From Actinoplanes oryzae (lineage in GTDB: Bacteria > Actinomycetota > Actinomycetes > Mycobacteriales > Micromonosporaceae): 64,000 nt of DNA. Shown one piece after another: positions 1 to 12,300 of the stretch. A program made the translations under genes and the position numbers. The first letter of the stretch is position 1; each line of letters begins with the position of its first letter. The stretch is from assembly GCF_030757795.1 (NCBI RefSeq), contig NZ_JAUQWH010000029.1:1-64000 (forward strand), written 5' to 3'. The notes under the pieces are model-generated. The model did not search any database. It was not told the origin of the DNA and worked only from the letters and a program-made list of their open reading frames with translations.

Positions 1-931
1 CAGCGACTGGCACGGCTGGCGCGGCCACGATCCGGACATCCGCCTGCCGCACGTCCCGGGGCACGAGCTCGCCGGGGTCGTCGCCGCCGTCGGCGCCGGC
101 GTGACCCGCTGGCGGGAGGGCGACCGGGTCACCACGCCCTTCGTGTGCGCCTGCGGCACCTGCCCGGCCTGCCTCGCCGGCGACCAGCAGGTCTGCCACC
201 GCCAGGAGCAGCCCGGCTTCACGCACTGGGGATCCTTTGCCGACCGGGTGGTGATCCACCACGCCGACACCAATCTGGTACGCCTCGGCGCCGCGCTGGA
301 CTTCGCCGAGGCGGCGAGCCTGGGGTGCCGCTTCGCGACGGCCTTCCGCGCGGTGGTGGACCAGGGGCGGGTGCGGCCCGGCGACTGGCTGGCCGTCCAC
401 GGCTGCGGCGGCGTCGGCCTCTCCGCGGTGATGATCGGCGCCGCGAGCGGGGCCCGGGTGGTGGCCGTGGACGTCGCCCCGGCCGCGCTCGAGCTGGCGA
501 AGCGCTTCGGCGCCGAGGCGACCGTGGACACCACGGCCGGCGACGTGCCCTCGTCCGTCCGGGAGGCGACGGGCGGCGGCGCCCACGTCTCGCTCGACGC
601 CCTGGGCAGCGCCGCCACCCTCACCGCCTCGATCGAGTCGCTGCGCCGCCGCGGCCGCCACGTGCAGGTCGGGCTGCTGCCCGCCGCGCAGGGCCGCCCG
701 GCCGTGCCGATGGAGCTCGTGGTCGCCCTCGAGCTGGAGCTCGTGGGCAGCCACGGGATGCCGGCCCACGCCTACGACCGGATGCTCGGCCTGGTCGAGC
801 GCGGCCTGCTGCGCCCGGCCGACCTGATCACCCGCAGGATCGGCCTGGACGAGGCGCCCGCCGCCCTGACCGAGCCCTTCCCGCCCGGGACGACCGTGAT
901 CATCCCTCAGGGCCCGCCCGGGCCCTGCTAG
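1..931 (+). CDS. Zinc-dependent alcohol dehydrogenase, 5' end outside window
   Basis: About 309 residues are visible; the open frame runs from base 2, so the N-terminus lies upstream of the window. The visible start reads [13 protein letters not shown] followed by PGHELAGVV, the catalytic-zinc GHE motif of medium-chain alcohol dehydrogenases. A structural-zinc cluster C-x2-C-x2-C-x7-C follows (around bases 150-195). The Rossmann dinucleotide site is seen as [10 protein letters not shown] near base 410. The expected role is NAD(P)-dependent oxidation of an alcohol in the cytoplasm; the substrate cannot be read from the sequence. The TAG stop shares the tetranucleotide CTAG with the stop of the convergent pseudogene. 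Confidence 0.9.
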   Translation, partial: SDWHGWRGHDPDIRLPHVPGHELAGVVAAVGAGVTRWREGDRVTTPFVCACGTCPACLAGDQQVCHRQEQPGFTHWGSFADRVVIHHADTNLVRLGAALDFAEAASLGCRFATAFRAVVDQGRVRPGDWLAVHGCGGVGLSAVMIGAASGARVVAVDVAPAALELAKRFGAEATVDTTAGDVPSSVREATGGGAHVSLDALGSAATLTASIESLRRRGRHVQVGLLPAAQGRPAVPMELVVALELELVGSHGMPAHAYDRMLGLVERGLLRPADLITRRIGLDEAPAALTEPFPPGTTVIIPQGPPGPC

Positions 932-1645
932 CTGCACAGGGCGGTGTCGACGACCTGCCGGACGTGGGCCTCGGCCTCGTCGGAGGGCGGCAGCATGGTG
1001 ACGGCGACGGTGGCCGCGCGGCCGTCCTCGGTCGCGGCGCCCCGGGTCTCGTAGCCGGGGATGTCACCGCCGTGCCCCCAGGCGAGACCGCCGCAGCTCA
1101 GCGGCATGCTGACCAGGCCGAGCCCGTAGCGGGCGCCGGGCCACATCTCGGCCGGGACGGTCCGCTTCATCTCCGCCAGCTGGGCGGCCGGCAGCAGTTT
1201 GCCGTCGAGCAGCGCGCCGAAGAAGGCGTTGAGGTCCGACGGCGTGGCGACCATCTGGCCCGCCGCCCAGCCCCACGACGGGTCGAGCTCGGTCACGTCG
1301 ACCGGCGCGCCGGTGCCGAACACGTGGTAGCCGTGCGGGTGGGGCTCCCGGATGCGCTGCTCGCCGACGGGCGGGAAGGAGGTGTGCCGCAGGCCCAGCC
1401 GGTCGATCACCCGGGTGGTGATCTCCTCGGCGAGCGGCCGGCCGGTCACCCTCTGCACCAGCAGGCCCGCGACGACGTAGTTGGTGTTGCTGTAGGCCCA
1501 CCTCGTGCCCGGCGCGAAGTCCGCCGGGTGCGCGAGCGCCAGGTCGAGCAGCTCGCGCGGCTCGTAGTAGGTGCGCAGCAGTTCCGGGTCGTCGACCGGC
1601 AGGAACTCGGTGTAGTTGGGCAGGCCGCTCTGGTGCTGCAGCAGC
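928..1645 (-). pseudogene. 5'-truncated serine beta-lactamase/D-alanyl-D-alanine carboxypeptidase-like gene
   Basis: On the reverse strand, homology to class C beta-lactamase-like serine hydrolases starts abruptly at LLQHQSGLPNY (about base 1644) and runs to a TAG stop at 928. The Y-S-N motif (YSNTNY) and the C-terminal HGG-type motif (WGHGGDIPGY) are present. The N-terminal third that should carry the S-x-x-K nucleophile is absent. The open frame continues upstream, but there it lies antisense to and out of phase with ndh and has no family character. The ndh stop is at 1670, so the break is 0-25 bp beyond it. A deletion probably fused the hydrolase remnant to the ndh 3' end. It could not be a catalytically active hydrolase. 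Confidence 0.75.
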
Positions 1646-1669
1646 TCCGGAGTACCGCCAGCACCACCC

Positions 1670-2920
1670 CTATGTCGCCCGTTCGGACCGCGCCCGCCCC
1701 ACGAAGCTGACGAGCTGGCGGAAGGCGACGGTGGCCTTGTTGCGCAGGCCGTACAGGTAGAAGAGGTGCACGCCGAGCCAGGCCACCCAGCCGGCGAAGC
1801 CGCCCAGGTGCAGCGGGCCGATGTCCGCGACGGCGTAGTAGCGCGACACGGCCGCCATGTTGCCCTTGTCGAAGTAGCGGAACGGCTTGCCCTGCGGCTT
1901 GCCGGCCAGGCGGCGGGCGACGGTCCGGCCCGCGTACGTGCCACCCTGCATCGCCACCTGCGCGACGCCCGGCAGCCCGTCGCGGCTCATCGCCTCGCCG
2001 AGCACGAAGATCTCCGGGTGTCCCGGCACGGTGAGGTCCGGATCCACCAGGACGCGCCCGGCCCGGTCGACCGGCGCCCCGGTGCTCTCGGCCAGCCGTC
2101 GGGCGAGGCTGGTGCCGGCGACGCCCGCGGCCCAGATCTTCGTCAGGGCGTCGATGCGCTCGGCGCCGCCGGCCGTGTCCACCTTGACGCCGGTCGCGTC
2201 CAGGTCGACGACCCGGGTGTCCGGCCGGACCTCGACGCCCAGCTTGCGCAGCCGTCGGGCCGCCCGGGCCGACGTGGCCGGATGGAAGGCCGGCAGCACC
2301 CGGTCGGCGGCGTCCAGCAGGATCACCCGGGCGCTCGCCGGGTCGATGTGCCGGAACTGGCCGCGCAGCGCGCGCCGGCTGATCTCGGCGATCTGCCCGG
2401 CGAGCTCGACGCCGGTCGGGCCGGCGCCCACGACGACGAAGGTCAGCCCGCCGGCCGTGGGGTCCACCTCCGCTCGCTCGAAGGCCCCGAAGATCCGCGC
2501 CCGGATGTCGAGCGCGTCGCGGATGCTCTTGAGCCCGGGGGCGTGCGCGGCGTAGCCGTCGTTGCCGAAGTACGAGCCGGTCGCGCCCGCGGCCACGATC
2601 AGCGTGTCGTACGCCACCGTGTAGCCGCCGCCGCCCGGGATCTCCGCCGTCACCGTGCGGGCGGCGGGATCCACATCGGTGACCGTGCCCAGGCGCACCT
2701 CGGCGTTGCGCTGCCGGCGCAGGGCCCACCGCACCGGGGTGGCCACCTCGCCGGGGCTGAGCACCCCGGCGGCGACCTGGTAGATCAGCGGCTCGAACAC
2801 GTGATGGTCCGTCCCGTTGATCACGACGACGTCGACCGGCGCCTTGCGCAGGGCCCGGGCGGCGTACAGGCCGCCGAAGCCCGCCCCGACGACGACCACA
2901 CGATGCCTGTTCTCCGGCAT
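1670..2920 (-). CDS. ndh: Type II NADH dehydrogenase (NDH-2)
   Basis: A 416-residue FAD-dependent pyridine nucleotide-disulfide oxidoreductase that should pass electrons from NADH to quinone at the inner face of the membrane without pumping protons. The FAD-binding motif VVVGAGFGGL is near residues 8-18 and a second dinucleotide fold FVVVGAGPTGVELAG lies mid-protein. The C-terminal segment WVAWLGVHLFYLYGLRNK is the hydrophobic/amphipathic membrane anchor typical of NDH-2. The start at 2920 (MPENRHR) is preferred because AGGAG stands 9 bases upstream; in-frame starts further upstream lack one. No downstream gene is intact on this strand, since the next frame is the hydrolase pseudogene. Confidence 0.92.
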   Translation of the reverse strand: MPENRHRVVVVGAGFGGLYAARALRKAPVDVVVINGTDHHVFEPLIYQVAAGVLSPGEVATPVRWALRRQRNAEVRLGTVTDVDPAARTVTAEIPGGGGYTVAYDTLIVAAGATGSYFGNDGYAAHAPGLKSIRDALDIRARIFGAFERAEVDPTAGGLTFVVVGAGPTGVELAGQIAEISRRALRGQFRHIDPASARVILLDAADRVLPAFHPATSARAARRLRKLGVEVRPDTRVVDLDATGVKVDTAGGAERIDALTKIWAAGVAGTSLARRLAESTGAPVDRAGRVLVDPDLTVPGHPEIFVLGEAMSRDGLPGVAQVAMQGGTYAGRTVARRLAGKPQGKPFRYFDKGNMAAVSRYYAVADIGPLHLGGFAGWVAWLGVHLFYLYGLRNKATVAFRQLVSFVGRARSERAT

Positions 2921-3084
2921 TTGTCCACGCTCCTGATCTCTCATCAGGAACAACGCCCCCGCCGGTACGCCCAGTCCCGCCCGGGACCGTGCCGATGCTC
3001 ACGAAGATCGATGCCGGAGGCTGTCACATCCCGGGCGGCCCGCTCGTCGCGGAGGGTTTGAACCGCGGACGCCGGACGATCCGT

Positions 3085-3309
3085 ATGACGGGGGAGACCG
3101 GCGATGGGACGTGCAGGATGAGGACTCCCGACAGCTCCGGGCCGGACGGCGACCGCGCCGCCCGTGCCGAGGCCATGCAGCTCGACGGTCCGCCCGACGG
3201 CGGCGACCTGCTGCTGCGGCGCGCCCTGCGGCGGATCCGCGAGGAGGCGGCCCGGGCCGGCCTGCCCGCGTGCCCGTTCCACGGCCGCCTGCACCCCCGG
3301 GACCGCTAG
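3085..3309 (+). CDS. Small hypothetical protein (about 74 aa)
   Basis: A short frame with uniformly G/C third positions, starting at ATG 3085 (alternative ATG 3118) and ending just upstream of the giant surface-protein gene. The C-terminal half is an Arg/Ala-rich predicted helix (LLLRRALRRIREEAARAGL) ending in PACPFHGRLHPRDR. No family is recognised and no strong ribosome-binding site is visible. Codon use is consistent with coding, but high-GC DNA often gives this by chance. Apart from this frame nothing is recognised in the gap 2921-3361. Confidence 0.4.
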   Translation: MTGETGDGTCRMRTPDSSGPDGDRAARAEAMQLDGPPDGGDLLLRRALRRIREEAARAGLPACPFHGRLHPRDR

Positions 3310-3361
3310 GACCGCTAGGGCCAAACCCCGCGAAAGCGAAATATCCTCGCCCGGCCGAGCC

Positions 3362-3367
3362 TACTGT
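3362..3367 (+). promoter_or_regulatory. Leaderless-type -10 element of the giant surface protein
   Basis: TACTGT fits the TAnnnT -10 pattern and stands 6 bases before the GTG start at 3374, so the transcript would begin at or next to the start codon. No Shine-Dalgarno sequence precedes the GTG, which agrees with leaderless translation. A convincing -35 is not visible. Confidence 0.5.
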
Positions 3368-3373
3368 CGGCCT

Positions 3374-6300
3374 GTGCGTGCCTCTCCCGGGGTCCGGCAG
3401 CTCGCCGTCGCCCTGTTGATCGTCGCGCTGGTGCTGATCGCCGCGCCGCCGCAGCCTGCCCTCGCGGCGGCCGGCACCGTCACGACCACCGCCTCCGGGG
3501 CCCGCATCTACATCGGGCTGCTCGGCGGCCTGCTGCCGATCAGCATCAACCTGCCCGAGCAGCAGGTCAGCTGGACCAGCGGCGGCCCGCCCAGCGCGCA
3601 GAGCACGCTGTCGCTCGACGTCCCGGGCATCCTCACCGTGGGCGCCACGACGACCTCGGCGCGCCCGGCCGGCGGGGGCGGCCGCGCGGAGGCCCACACC
3701 GCCGGCCTCACCCTGCTCGGCACCACGCTCGGCCTCGACGCGATCACCGCCACCTGCGAGATGACGGGCACGGCGATCACCACCGACGTCGACGTCGCCA
3801 ACCTCACCCTGCTCGGGCAGACGATCAACCCCGGCATCGGCCTCTCGCTGGGCGTGCCGGGGGTGCTCACCGCGACCCTCGACAAGCGCACCGCCACGTA
3901 CGACCCCGCGACCGGCCGCCTCGACTACACCGTCCGCGGCCTCGACCTCGACCTGCTCGGCGGGCTCAGCATCGTGGCGAGCGGCTCGGTCGTCCTGGCC
4001 GAGGCCACCTGCTCCGGCATCGTGCGGCTCGGCGCCGTCACGACCGCGCCCGCCGCCGTGGTCCCGGGCACCTCGGGCACGCCCACGGTCACGATCGCCA
4101 ATCCCGGGGACATCGCCGCCCCGAACACGGTCGTCCGCATCCCGGCGCCGCCGGCCGGCTGGACGCTCGGCACCCCGACCGTGACCGGCGGCGGGACCTG
4201 CACCCGGAGCAGCACGTACGTGACCTGCACCGGCGTCACCGTGCCCGGCGGCGGCTCCGCCACGGTGGCCCTGCCGGTGGCCCTGGCGCCCGGTGCGGCC
4301 GGCGCCTCCGCGTGGGCGCCGGACCCGGGCTCGATCACCGCCACCAGCACCCCGATCGCCGAGGTCACCGGCACCAGGCTCACGACCGCCGGCGCGGGCA
4401 CCCTCGCCACGGCCCTGCCCCCGGTCAGTACGGGCGGATCGCTCACCCCGGCACCGGTGAACCTGGCCGCGGGCAAGAGCACCACCACCACGGTGACCGT
4501 CGCCAACCAGGGTCCCTCCGACGCGACCACCGACGTCCGCATCCCGATCGGGAACCGGCCCGCCGGTGTGTCCGTCGCCTCCGCCGCCGTGGACGGCATC
4601 CCGTGCACGGTCACCACCACCGACATCACCTGCACGAACGTGACAGTCCCCGGCGCCGGGTCCATCGCCGTCAGCATCCGGGCCACCGCCACGACCACCA
4701 CCTTGCCGGGCACCGTCTGGGACCTCGCCGGGCTGGGCGCCACGCTCAACGGCACCGCGATCACCGGCCAGGGGCGCCTGCTGACGGTCAGCGACCCCGA
4801 CGTCAACCTGGACCGCGGCGTGAGCCTCGGCCCGGCCACCGCGGTGCCCGGGGGAGTGACGGCGACCGCCACCGTCCGCGCCCGCAACCTCGGCATCATC
4901 CCGGCCACCGCCACGACGATCACCGTGGCCGCGCCGCCCGGGGGCTACACCGTCGGGCCGGTCACCACCAGCGGCGGCGGATCCTGCACCACCACGGACG
5001 GGATCCGCTGCACCGGCGTCACGGTCCCGGCCATGGGCGCCGTGACCGTCACCGTGCCGGTCACCCTCGCCCCGGACGTCACCGCGCCCTGGGCGCCCGA
5101 GGTGACCGCCACGAGCGGCGACTCCACCGGGACGGTCACCGGCACATTGATCACACCCGACCCGCAGGTCACGCTCGCCGCCACCGCCACGGGACCGGCC
5201 GCGCGGACGATCCGGCCGGGCCAGACCGCCCCCGTGACCGCCGACGTCCGCAACCAGGGCCCCTCCGACACGCACGGGCAGCCCTTCGTCGTCGTCGCCC
5301 CGGCGAGCACCACCATCGGCGCGCTGCCGCCGGCCTGCGAGTCGCTGTCTCCCACCACCGCGCGCTGCACGCTGGACCTCGCCGCCGGCGCCACCCGATC
5401 GCTGAGCTTCGCCTTCGCCGTGTCCGCCGAGGCCGACCCGACCGACCCGCTCACCGGCGGCTGTCTCAGCCTGGACGACAACGCCACCTGCGGGGATCCC
5501 GCCGACCGCGCACTGCCCGCCATCGCCCTCCGCACCCCGCTGGCGGACCGGCTGACCGTCACGACCACACCCGCCACGATCACGCCCGGCACCGAAGGCG
5601 TCGCCGTCCTCCGCCTGACCTCCTCGCAGCCCGAGCCGGGCCTGACGGTCACCGTCCCCACGGCCCAACTGCCCGCCGGCTTCACCGTCACCACGGCCAC
5701 ATGCACCGGCAACCCCACCACCATCACGTGTACGGACGTCGCCCCCGGGGACGTGCCGCTGCGCGTGCGGGTGGGCGCGGGGGTCGTACCCCCGGCAAGC
5801 TGGACCGCCACCGGCATCACCGTGAGCGACGGCAGCGAGCAGGTCACCCTCGACGGCCTGCTCGCCACCGCCGGATCCCCGCGCACCGGGCTGGGCGCCA
5901 CGGTGAGCGGCCCGGAGGACAACACGATCGAGCCCGGCGAGACCACCGAGCTGCGGATCGTGGTCGCCAACGCGGGCCCTTCCGACGCGCCCGCGGCCGC
6001 CTTCACCGTCGGCGCGCCGGCCGGCACCAGCTTCGGCGGCCCGCTCCCGGCCGGCTGCACCGCGGCGAGCTCCACCCGCCTGAGCTGCACCGTCGCCCTC
6101 GCCGCCGGCGCGTCCACGCCCGGGCTGACCGTGCCGCTGACCGTCGCCGCCACTACGCCGCCCTTCGACCCGCTGGTGGGTGGGTGCGTCGACTTCGACC
6201 CGGCGGGCGGCTGCGACGTGCCGATCGGGCCGATCTACCTGAAGGTGCCGTTCGCCCGGCAGGTCGCCGTCACCACGACCGCCGCGACGGTCACCCCGGG

Positions 6301-9300
6301 AGCCACCGGTACGGCCACCGTGGCCGTCCGCGCCACCCACGGCGACCTCGACGATCTCACGGTGGTCGTGCCGCTCGGCGCCCTGCCGCCCGGCCTGACC
6401 GTCACGTCCCCGGACTGTCCCGTCGCCGGATCCGAGATCCGGTGCACGGGATTCACCGTGGGCGCCGGGGAGACCGGCACGGTGCGGCTGACCGTGGCCG
6501 CCACCGCCGCCACGGCACCCGGCACGACCTGGACCGCCACCGGCGTGAGCGTCGCCGGCGCCGACGGCTCGGTCGGCAGCGATCCCGAGCTCGCCCGCAC
6601 GGGCCCCGCCGTCGTCACGCTGACCGCCACCGCGACGCTGCCCGCCGGCCGCCTCGAACCCGGCGACCGCGGCACCCTCACCGTCGCCGTCACCAACCGC
6701 GGCCCGTCCGATGCCGCCGCGGCCCGCTTCGGGGTGCTCCTGCCCCCGGGCGCGACCTGGGAGCCCGGCCCCTGCCCGGCGACCGGCGACCGGGCCGGCT
6801 GCCCGATCTCGGCCGCCGCCGGCGCCACGGACACGGTGACGCTGCCCTTTCGGGTCGATGCCGGGGCGACCGGGTCCCAGCTCACCGGCGGCTGTGTCGA
6901 CCTGGACGACGACGGCTTCTGCGCGGTCCCGCCCGACGAGGAGCTGCCGGCGATCTACCTGGCGACACCGCTGAGCGGCCGGCTGACCGTCACGACCACG
7001 CCCGCCTCCGTCGTCCCGGGTACCACCGGCACCGCGCGCCTGACTCTCACCTCCACGCAGCCGGAGACCGGCCTCGCCGTCACGATCCCGCTCGGCGACC
7101 TGCCCGCCGGCTTCACGTCGCCCGGCTGCGCCCCGGCGGTGTGCACGGGCGTCGACCTGGATCCCGGCGAACCCGTCACGATCGACATCCCCGTGACCGT
7201 GGATCCCGGCGGACGGCCCCCGGCCTCGTGGACGGCGAGCGGCGTCACCGTCACCGACCCCGCGACCGGCGGCACCGTCACCGTGGGCGGGCTGCTCGCC
7301 AGCGCGGCCGCCCCGCGATCCGTGCTCGCCGCCATGGTCACCGGGCCCGCCGCGGGCACGGTCGGCGCGGGGGATACCACCGAGTTCACCGTGGTGGCTA
7401 CGAACACCGGGCCGTCGGATGCCACGGGGGTGCCCTTCGCCGTCCGCGCGCCCGCCGGCACCGCCTTCGGCACGCTCACCGGCACCGCCGCGAACCTGTG
7501 CACCGCCGCCTTCCCCACGGTCTTGAGCTGCACGGCCACCCTCGCGGTCGGCGATCCCACGCCGGCGCTGAGCATCCCGCTGACCGTGGACGCCACCGTT
7601 GATCCGTTCGTGCCGCTCACCGGCGGCTGCGTGGACCTGGACGGCACGCCCGGCTGCGGACCCGGCGACGAGGAGATCGGCGCGATCCAGCTGTCCGTGC
7701 CGTTCGCCCGGCGCGCCGAGGTCACCACCACGTCCGCGGCCGTCACGCCGGGCACGTCCGGCACCGCCACGGTCGTCGTCACGGCCACCCGCGACGACCT
7801 CACGGACCTGACCGTCGTCGTGCCGCTCGCCGCCCTGCCGCCGGGCCTGACGGTCACCGGGGTCACCGCCAACGCGACGTGCGCGATCACCGCCTCCGAT
7901 GTCCGCTGCACCGGCCTGGACGTCACCGCGGGCGAGAGCGAGCCCGTCACCCTGCGGGTGCTGGCAGCTGCGGCGGCGGCGCCCGGGCTGGTGTGGCGGG
8001 CGGCGGGCATCACCGTGCAGGGGGCGCTCGGGCAGGTCACCACCGCCGGGGAGCTGGCCCGCACGACAGCCGCCGTGGCGGACCTGGACACCGTCGCGAC
8101 GATGCCGGATCCCGTCGAGCCCGGCGCCACCGGCACGCTGAGCCTCGCCGTGACCAACCGGGGGCCGTCCGACGCGACCGGTGCGGAGCTGAGCGTGGTC
8201 GCCCCGGCCGGGACCACCTTCGGGACCCCGTTGCCGGACGGCTGCATCCCCTTCAGCACCACGTGGGTCACGTGCCGGGCCGACCTGGCCGCCGGCGGAT
8301 CACTGCGGCTCGGCCTGCCCCTGCGCGTGGACGCCGCGGCCGCGCCCGGCACGACCCTGACCGGCGGGTGCCTGGACCTCGACGGCGACGGCAGGTGCAC
8401 CACGCCGCCCGACGAGGCGCTGCCCGGGCTGACCGTGGCCACGCCCTTCGACCGTCAGGTCACCCTCACCACCGTGCCCGCCACGGTGACGCCCGGCGCC
8501 GGTGGCACCGCGTCGGTCGTCGTCACCAGCGACCGGCCGCAGAGCGGGCTGACCCTGACCGTCCCGCTGACCGGCGTGCCGGCGGGCGTCACCGTGGGCA
8601 CCCCGGCCGGCTGCACCCGGACCGCCACGGCCATCACGTGCACCGGCCTCGGCGCGGGCGCGATCGAGGTGCCCGTGGCGCTGACCACGGCGGCGACGGA
8701 TGCCACCTGGACGGCCCGGGACATCATCCTCACCACCGCGTCCGGCGCCACCGCGACCGGCACCGGCGTCCTCGTCCGGGCCGGGGCGCCCCGCTTCACG
8801 CTCACCGCCGCGGCGACGGCGCCGGCCGCCGACACGATCCTGCCGGGAACCGTCGGCGTCTACTCCGCCGTGCTGCGCAACACCGGCCCGTCCGCCGCGG
8901 CGGCGGCCCCCGTGACCGTACGGGCGCCCTTCGGCACCACCTTCGGTCCGCTCACCGCGGCGACCGGGCAGCTCTGCGCGCGCTCGTCGGACACCGCGCT
9001 GACGTGCACGGTGACGCTCGGGGCGGGCGCCTCGGTGCCGCTGGCGCTGCCGGTGGCCGTACCGGGATCCGCGGCGGCGGCCGAAGCGCTCACCGGCGGC
9101 TGCGTCGACCTCGACGGCGACGCGGCCTGCGGGGGCGACGCCGACGCCGCCCTGCCCGACCTCATCCTGCGCTTCCCGCTGACCCAGGTGCTCACGGCCA
9201 CGGGAACGCCCGCCGACATCCCGCCCGGCGGCGCCGGCACGGTGGCCGGCACGATCACCGCCCGCGAGGCCCGCGACGACGTCTTCCTGCGGGCCAACAC

Positions 9301-12300
9301 CGCCTCGTTGCCGGCCGGGCTGACCGTCGACCGGGTCCGGTTCGACGGCGTGACCTGCCCGGTGGCCGGCTCGGTGATCACCTGCCCGCTGACCGACCTG
9401 CCGGCCGGGGTGGCCGTCCCGTGGACCTTCGAGCTCAGCGCCGCCGCGGACACCTCGACCGGCTCGGTCTGGGCGCCGGTGCTCACGCTGGGCCAGGGCA
9501 CCGAGGTGTACGTGGCCCGCACGGTCCTGGCCACCGTCGGCGCCGCCGCGCATCCGACCACCGTCACGTTCAAGGTCCCGGCCTCGGGCACCCTCCTGCC
9601 CGGCGGCACGGGACAGCTGCAGGTCGACGTGACCAACGAGGGCCCGTCGGTGTTCCAGGACGCCCGCAGCTACTTCGTGGCGCCCGCCGGCACCTCGTTC
9701 ACCGGGCTCAGCGGGCCCACGGCCGCCGCGTGCACCCTGATCTCGCCGGCCCTCGCCGCGTGCGAGCGCGACATCGCCGTCGGCACGACCACCTACACCG
9801 TCGGGCTCGCCGTGCCGCCCACCGCGACGCCCGGCCAGTTGATCCGGGGCGGCTGCCTCGACACCGACCTCGACGGCGCCTGCACCGTGCCGCCCGACCA
9901 GCGCATCCCCGCGTTCCGGCTCGGGATCCCGTTCAGCGGCCAGGCGCGGCTCGGCACCGAGCCGGCCACCGTCACGCCGGGCACGTCCGGGACGGCCGCC
10001 GTGACCCTCACCGCCGACCGCCCGCTGACTGCGCTCACCGCCACGATCCCGCTCGCGGGCCTGCCCGCCGGGTTCACGGCCGATCCCGGGGACGGGTGCG
10101 CCCGCACCGACGCCGAGATCGTGTGCACCGGGCTTGCGGCCGTGCCCGGCGAGCAGCGACTGGTCGGCCTCACCGTCGGCGTACCCGCGGGGGCGGCCGA
10201 GGGCGTCACGTGGGCGCCGGCGATCACGCTGACCGATGTCGGCGGTTCCACCAGCCGGGTGACCGCGGCGCTGGCCGTCGCCGGGGCGCCGCGCATCGGC
10301 ATCACGTACACGATCACGCCCCCGCCGGATCCCACCGTGCCCGGCACGACCGTCACCATGACGGTGACCGTGGCCAACGCGGGCCCGTCCGACGCCGCCG
10401 GCGTCACCACCGGGCTGATCGCGCCCGCCGGCACGACCTTCGGGGCTCCGCTGCCGGCCGGGTGCCTGAGCGCCGCCGCCGACCGGCTCACGTGCCGGTT
10501 CGACCTGGCCGCGGGCGCGCCGCCGCTGATCTGGGCGCTGCCCGTGGTCGTCCCGCCCGGCGCCGACCCGGACACCGGCCTGAGCGGCGGTTGCGTCGAC
10601 CGCGACGGCGACGGCACCTGCGGCCCCGGCGACGTGGCGCTGCCCGGCATCCCGCTGACCCCCGCCCTGGTCCTCTCCGTCGCCGTACCGGATCCGGGCA
10701 CCGTGCGCCCGGGCGGGACGGGGCTGATCACCGTCACCGTGGTCAACCGCGGCGACACCGACATCCGTGGCCTGTCCGCGTCCGTCCTGGCCCCGGCCGG
10801 CACGACCCTGCTGTCGGTGCCCGGTCCGTGCACCCTGGCCACGCCGGTCCGCGCGGACTGCACGCTGACCGTGCCGGCCGGCGGGCGCGCCGACCATGCC
10901 ATCCGGATCCAGGTGCCCGGCACCGCCGACCCGGCCACGCCCCTCACCGGCGGCTGCGTCGACGTCGGCCGCGACGGCTCCTGCGGCGGGCGCGGTGATC
11001 GGCCCGTTCCGCCCATCGAGCTGGGCGAGCCGCTCAGCGCCGAGGTGCGGTTCACCGCCGTGCGGGGCACGGTCACCCCCGGCTCGTACGGGACCTCGGT
11101 CCTGCAGGTCCGCGCCCGGCGAGCCCTGCCCGGGGCCGCCGTGTCGGTCCCGCTCGCGGGGCTGCCGGCGGGCCTGACCGTCACCGGCGCCTCGGGACCG
11201 GCGGGATCCACCTGCGCCCTGGGCAGCACCGCCATCACCTGTACGGGACTCGCCCTCGAAGCGGGCATCGACACCGTCCTCGGCCTCGTCCTCACCGCCG
11301 CGTCCGGGCTGCCCGCCGGCGTCACGTGGACCGCCGCCGGGATCACCCTGGCCTACGAGGGCGAGACCGCCACGGCCACCCGGACGCTCGCGGTCACCGG
11401 CACCCCGCAGAGCGCCGTCACGTACACGGTGACCGCACCGACCGGCACCCTCGCCCCCGGCGACCTGACCACGATGACCGTGGCGGCCACCAACGCCGGG
11501 CCCTCGGACGCCACCCGCGTGCGCCTGACCGTCGCCGCGCCGAGCCGCACCACCTTCGGCACCCTGTCGGGCCGGGCCGCCGCCGACTGCACCGCCACGA
11601 GCGACACCTCGCTCACGTGCACCGTGGACGTGCCCGCCGACGCCACCACGCAGCAGTGGGCCCTCCCGCTGCTCGTGGCGAGCACCGCCACGGAGGGCCA
11701 GACGATCGCAGGCGCCTGTGTGACGGCGGAATCCACCCGGCAGTGCGGGGGCGCCGCCACGGTCTCCGGCGAGTTCGCCCTGCCCGGCCTCGGGGACACC
11801 GTCACGCTGACCGCGGACCCCGTCGTCGTGACCGCGGGATCCACCGGCACGGCCCAGGTGTCCGTCGCCGCCGAGTCCGACGTGGACGGCCTGACCCTCG
11901 TCGTGCCGCTGACGTCGCTGCCCGCCGGCGTCACGGTGACCGGCGCGTCCCTCGACGGTGCCGACTGCACGATCGGCGACACGGCCGTCACATGCACCGG
12001 AGTGACACTCACCGTGGGCACCACGGCCGTGCTCGACCTCGGCGTGGCCGTGGCGGCGACCGTGGCTGCCGGGACGGCGTGGCAGGCCACCGGCATCACC
12101 CTCGACCAGCTGGTCTTCGCGGCCACGCTGGTCACCACGACGGTGGCGGACCAGACGGTCACCGTCACCGCCGGCACCCCGACCGTGCGGGGCCCGGCGC
12201 CCGGGCAGACCACGGTGGTCCCGATCCGCATCGCGAATCCGGGCCCGGCGGACCTAAATCCCTTCACCCTGTCGGTGGTGCCGCCCACCGGCACGGCCCC

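Noticed and set aside
1646..1944. Extension of the beta-lactamase-like frame upstream
   Set aside because: This part is antisense-phase text within ndh (Ser/Thr/Arg-rich), so it is not evidence for an intact hydrolase.
2999..6340. 1113-codon reverse-strand open frame
   Set aside because: Antisense shadow of the giant repeat protein; GD/GR-rich with no family features.
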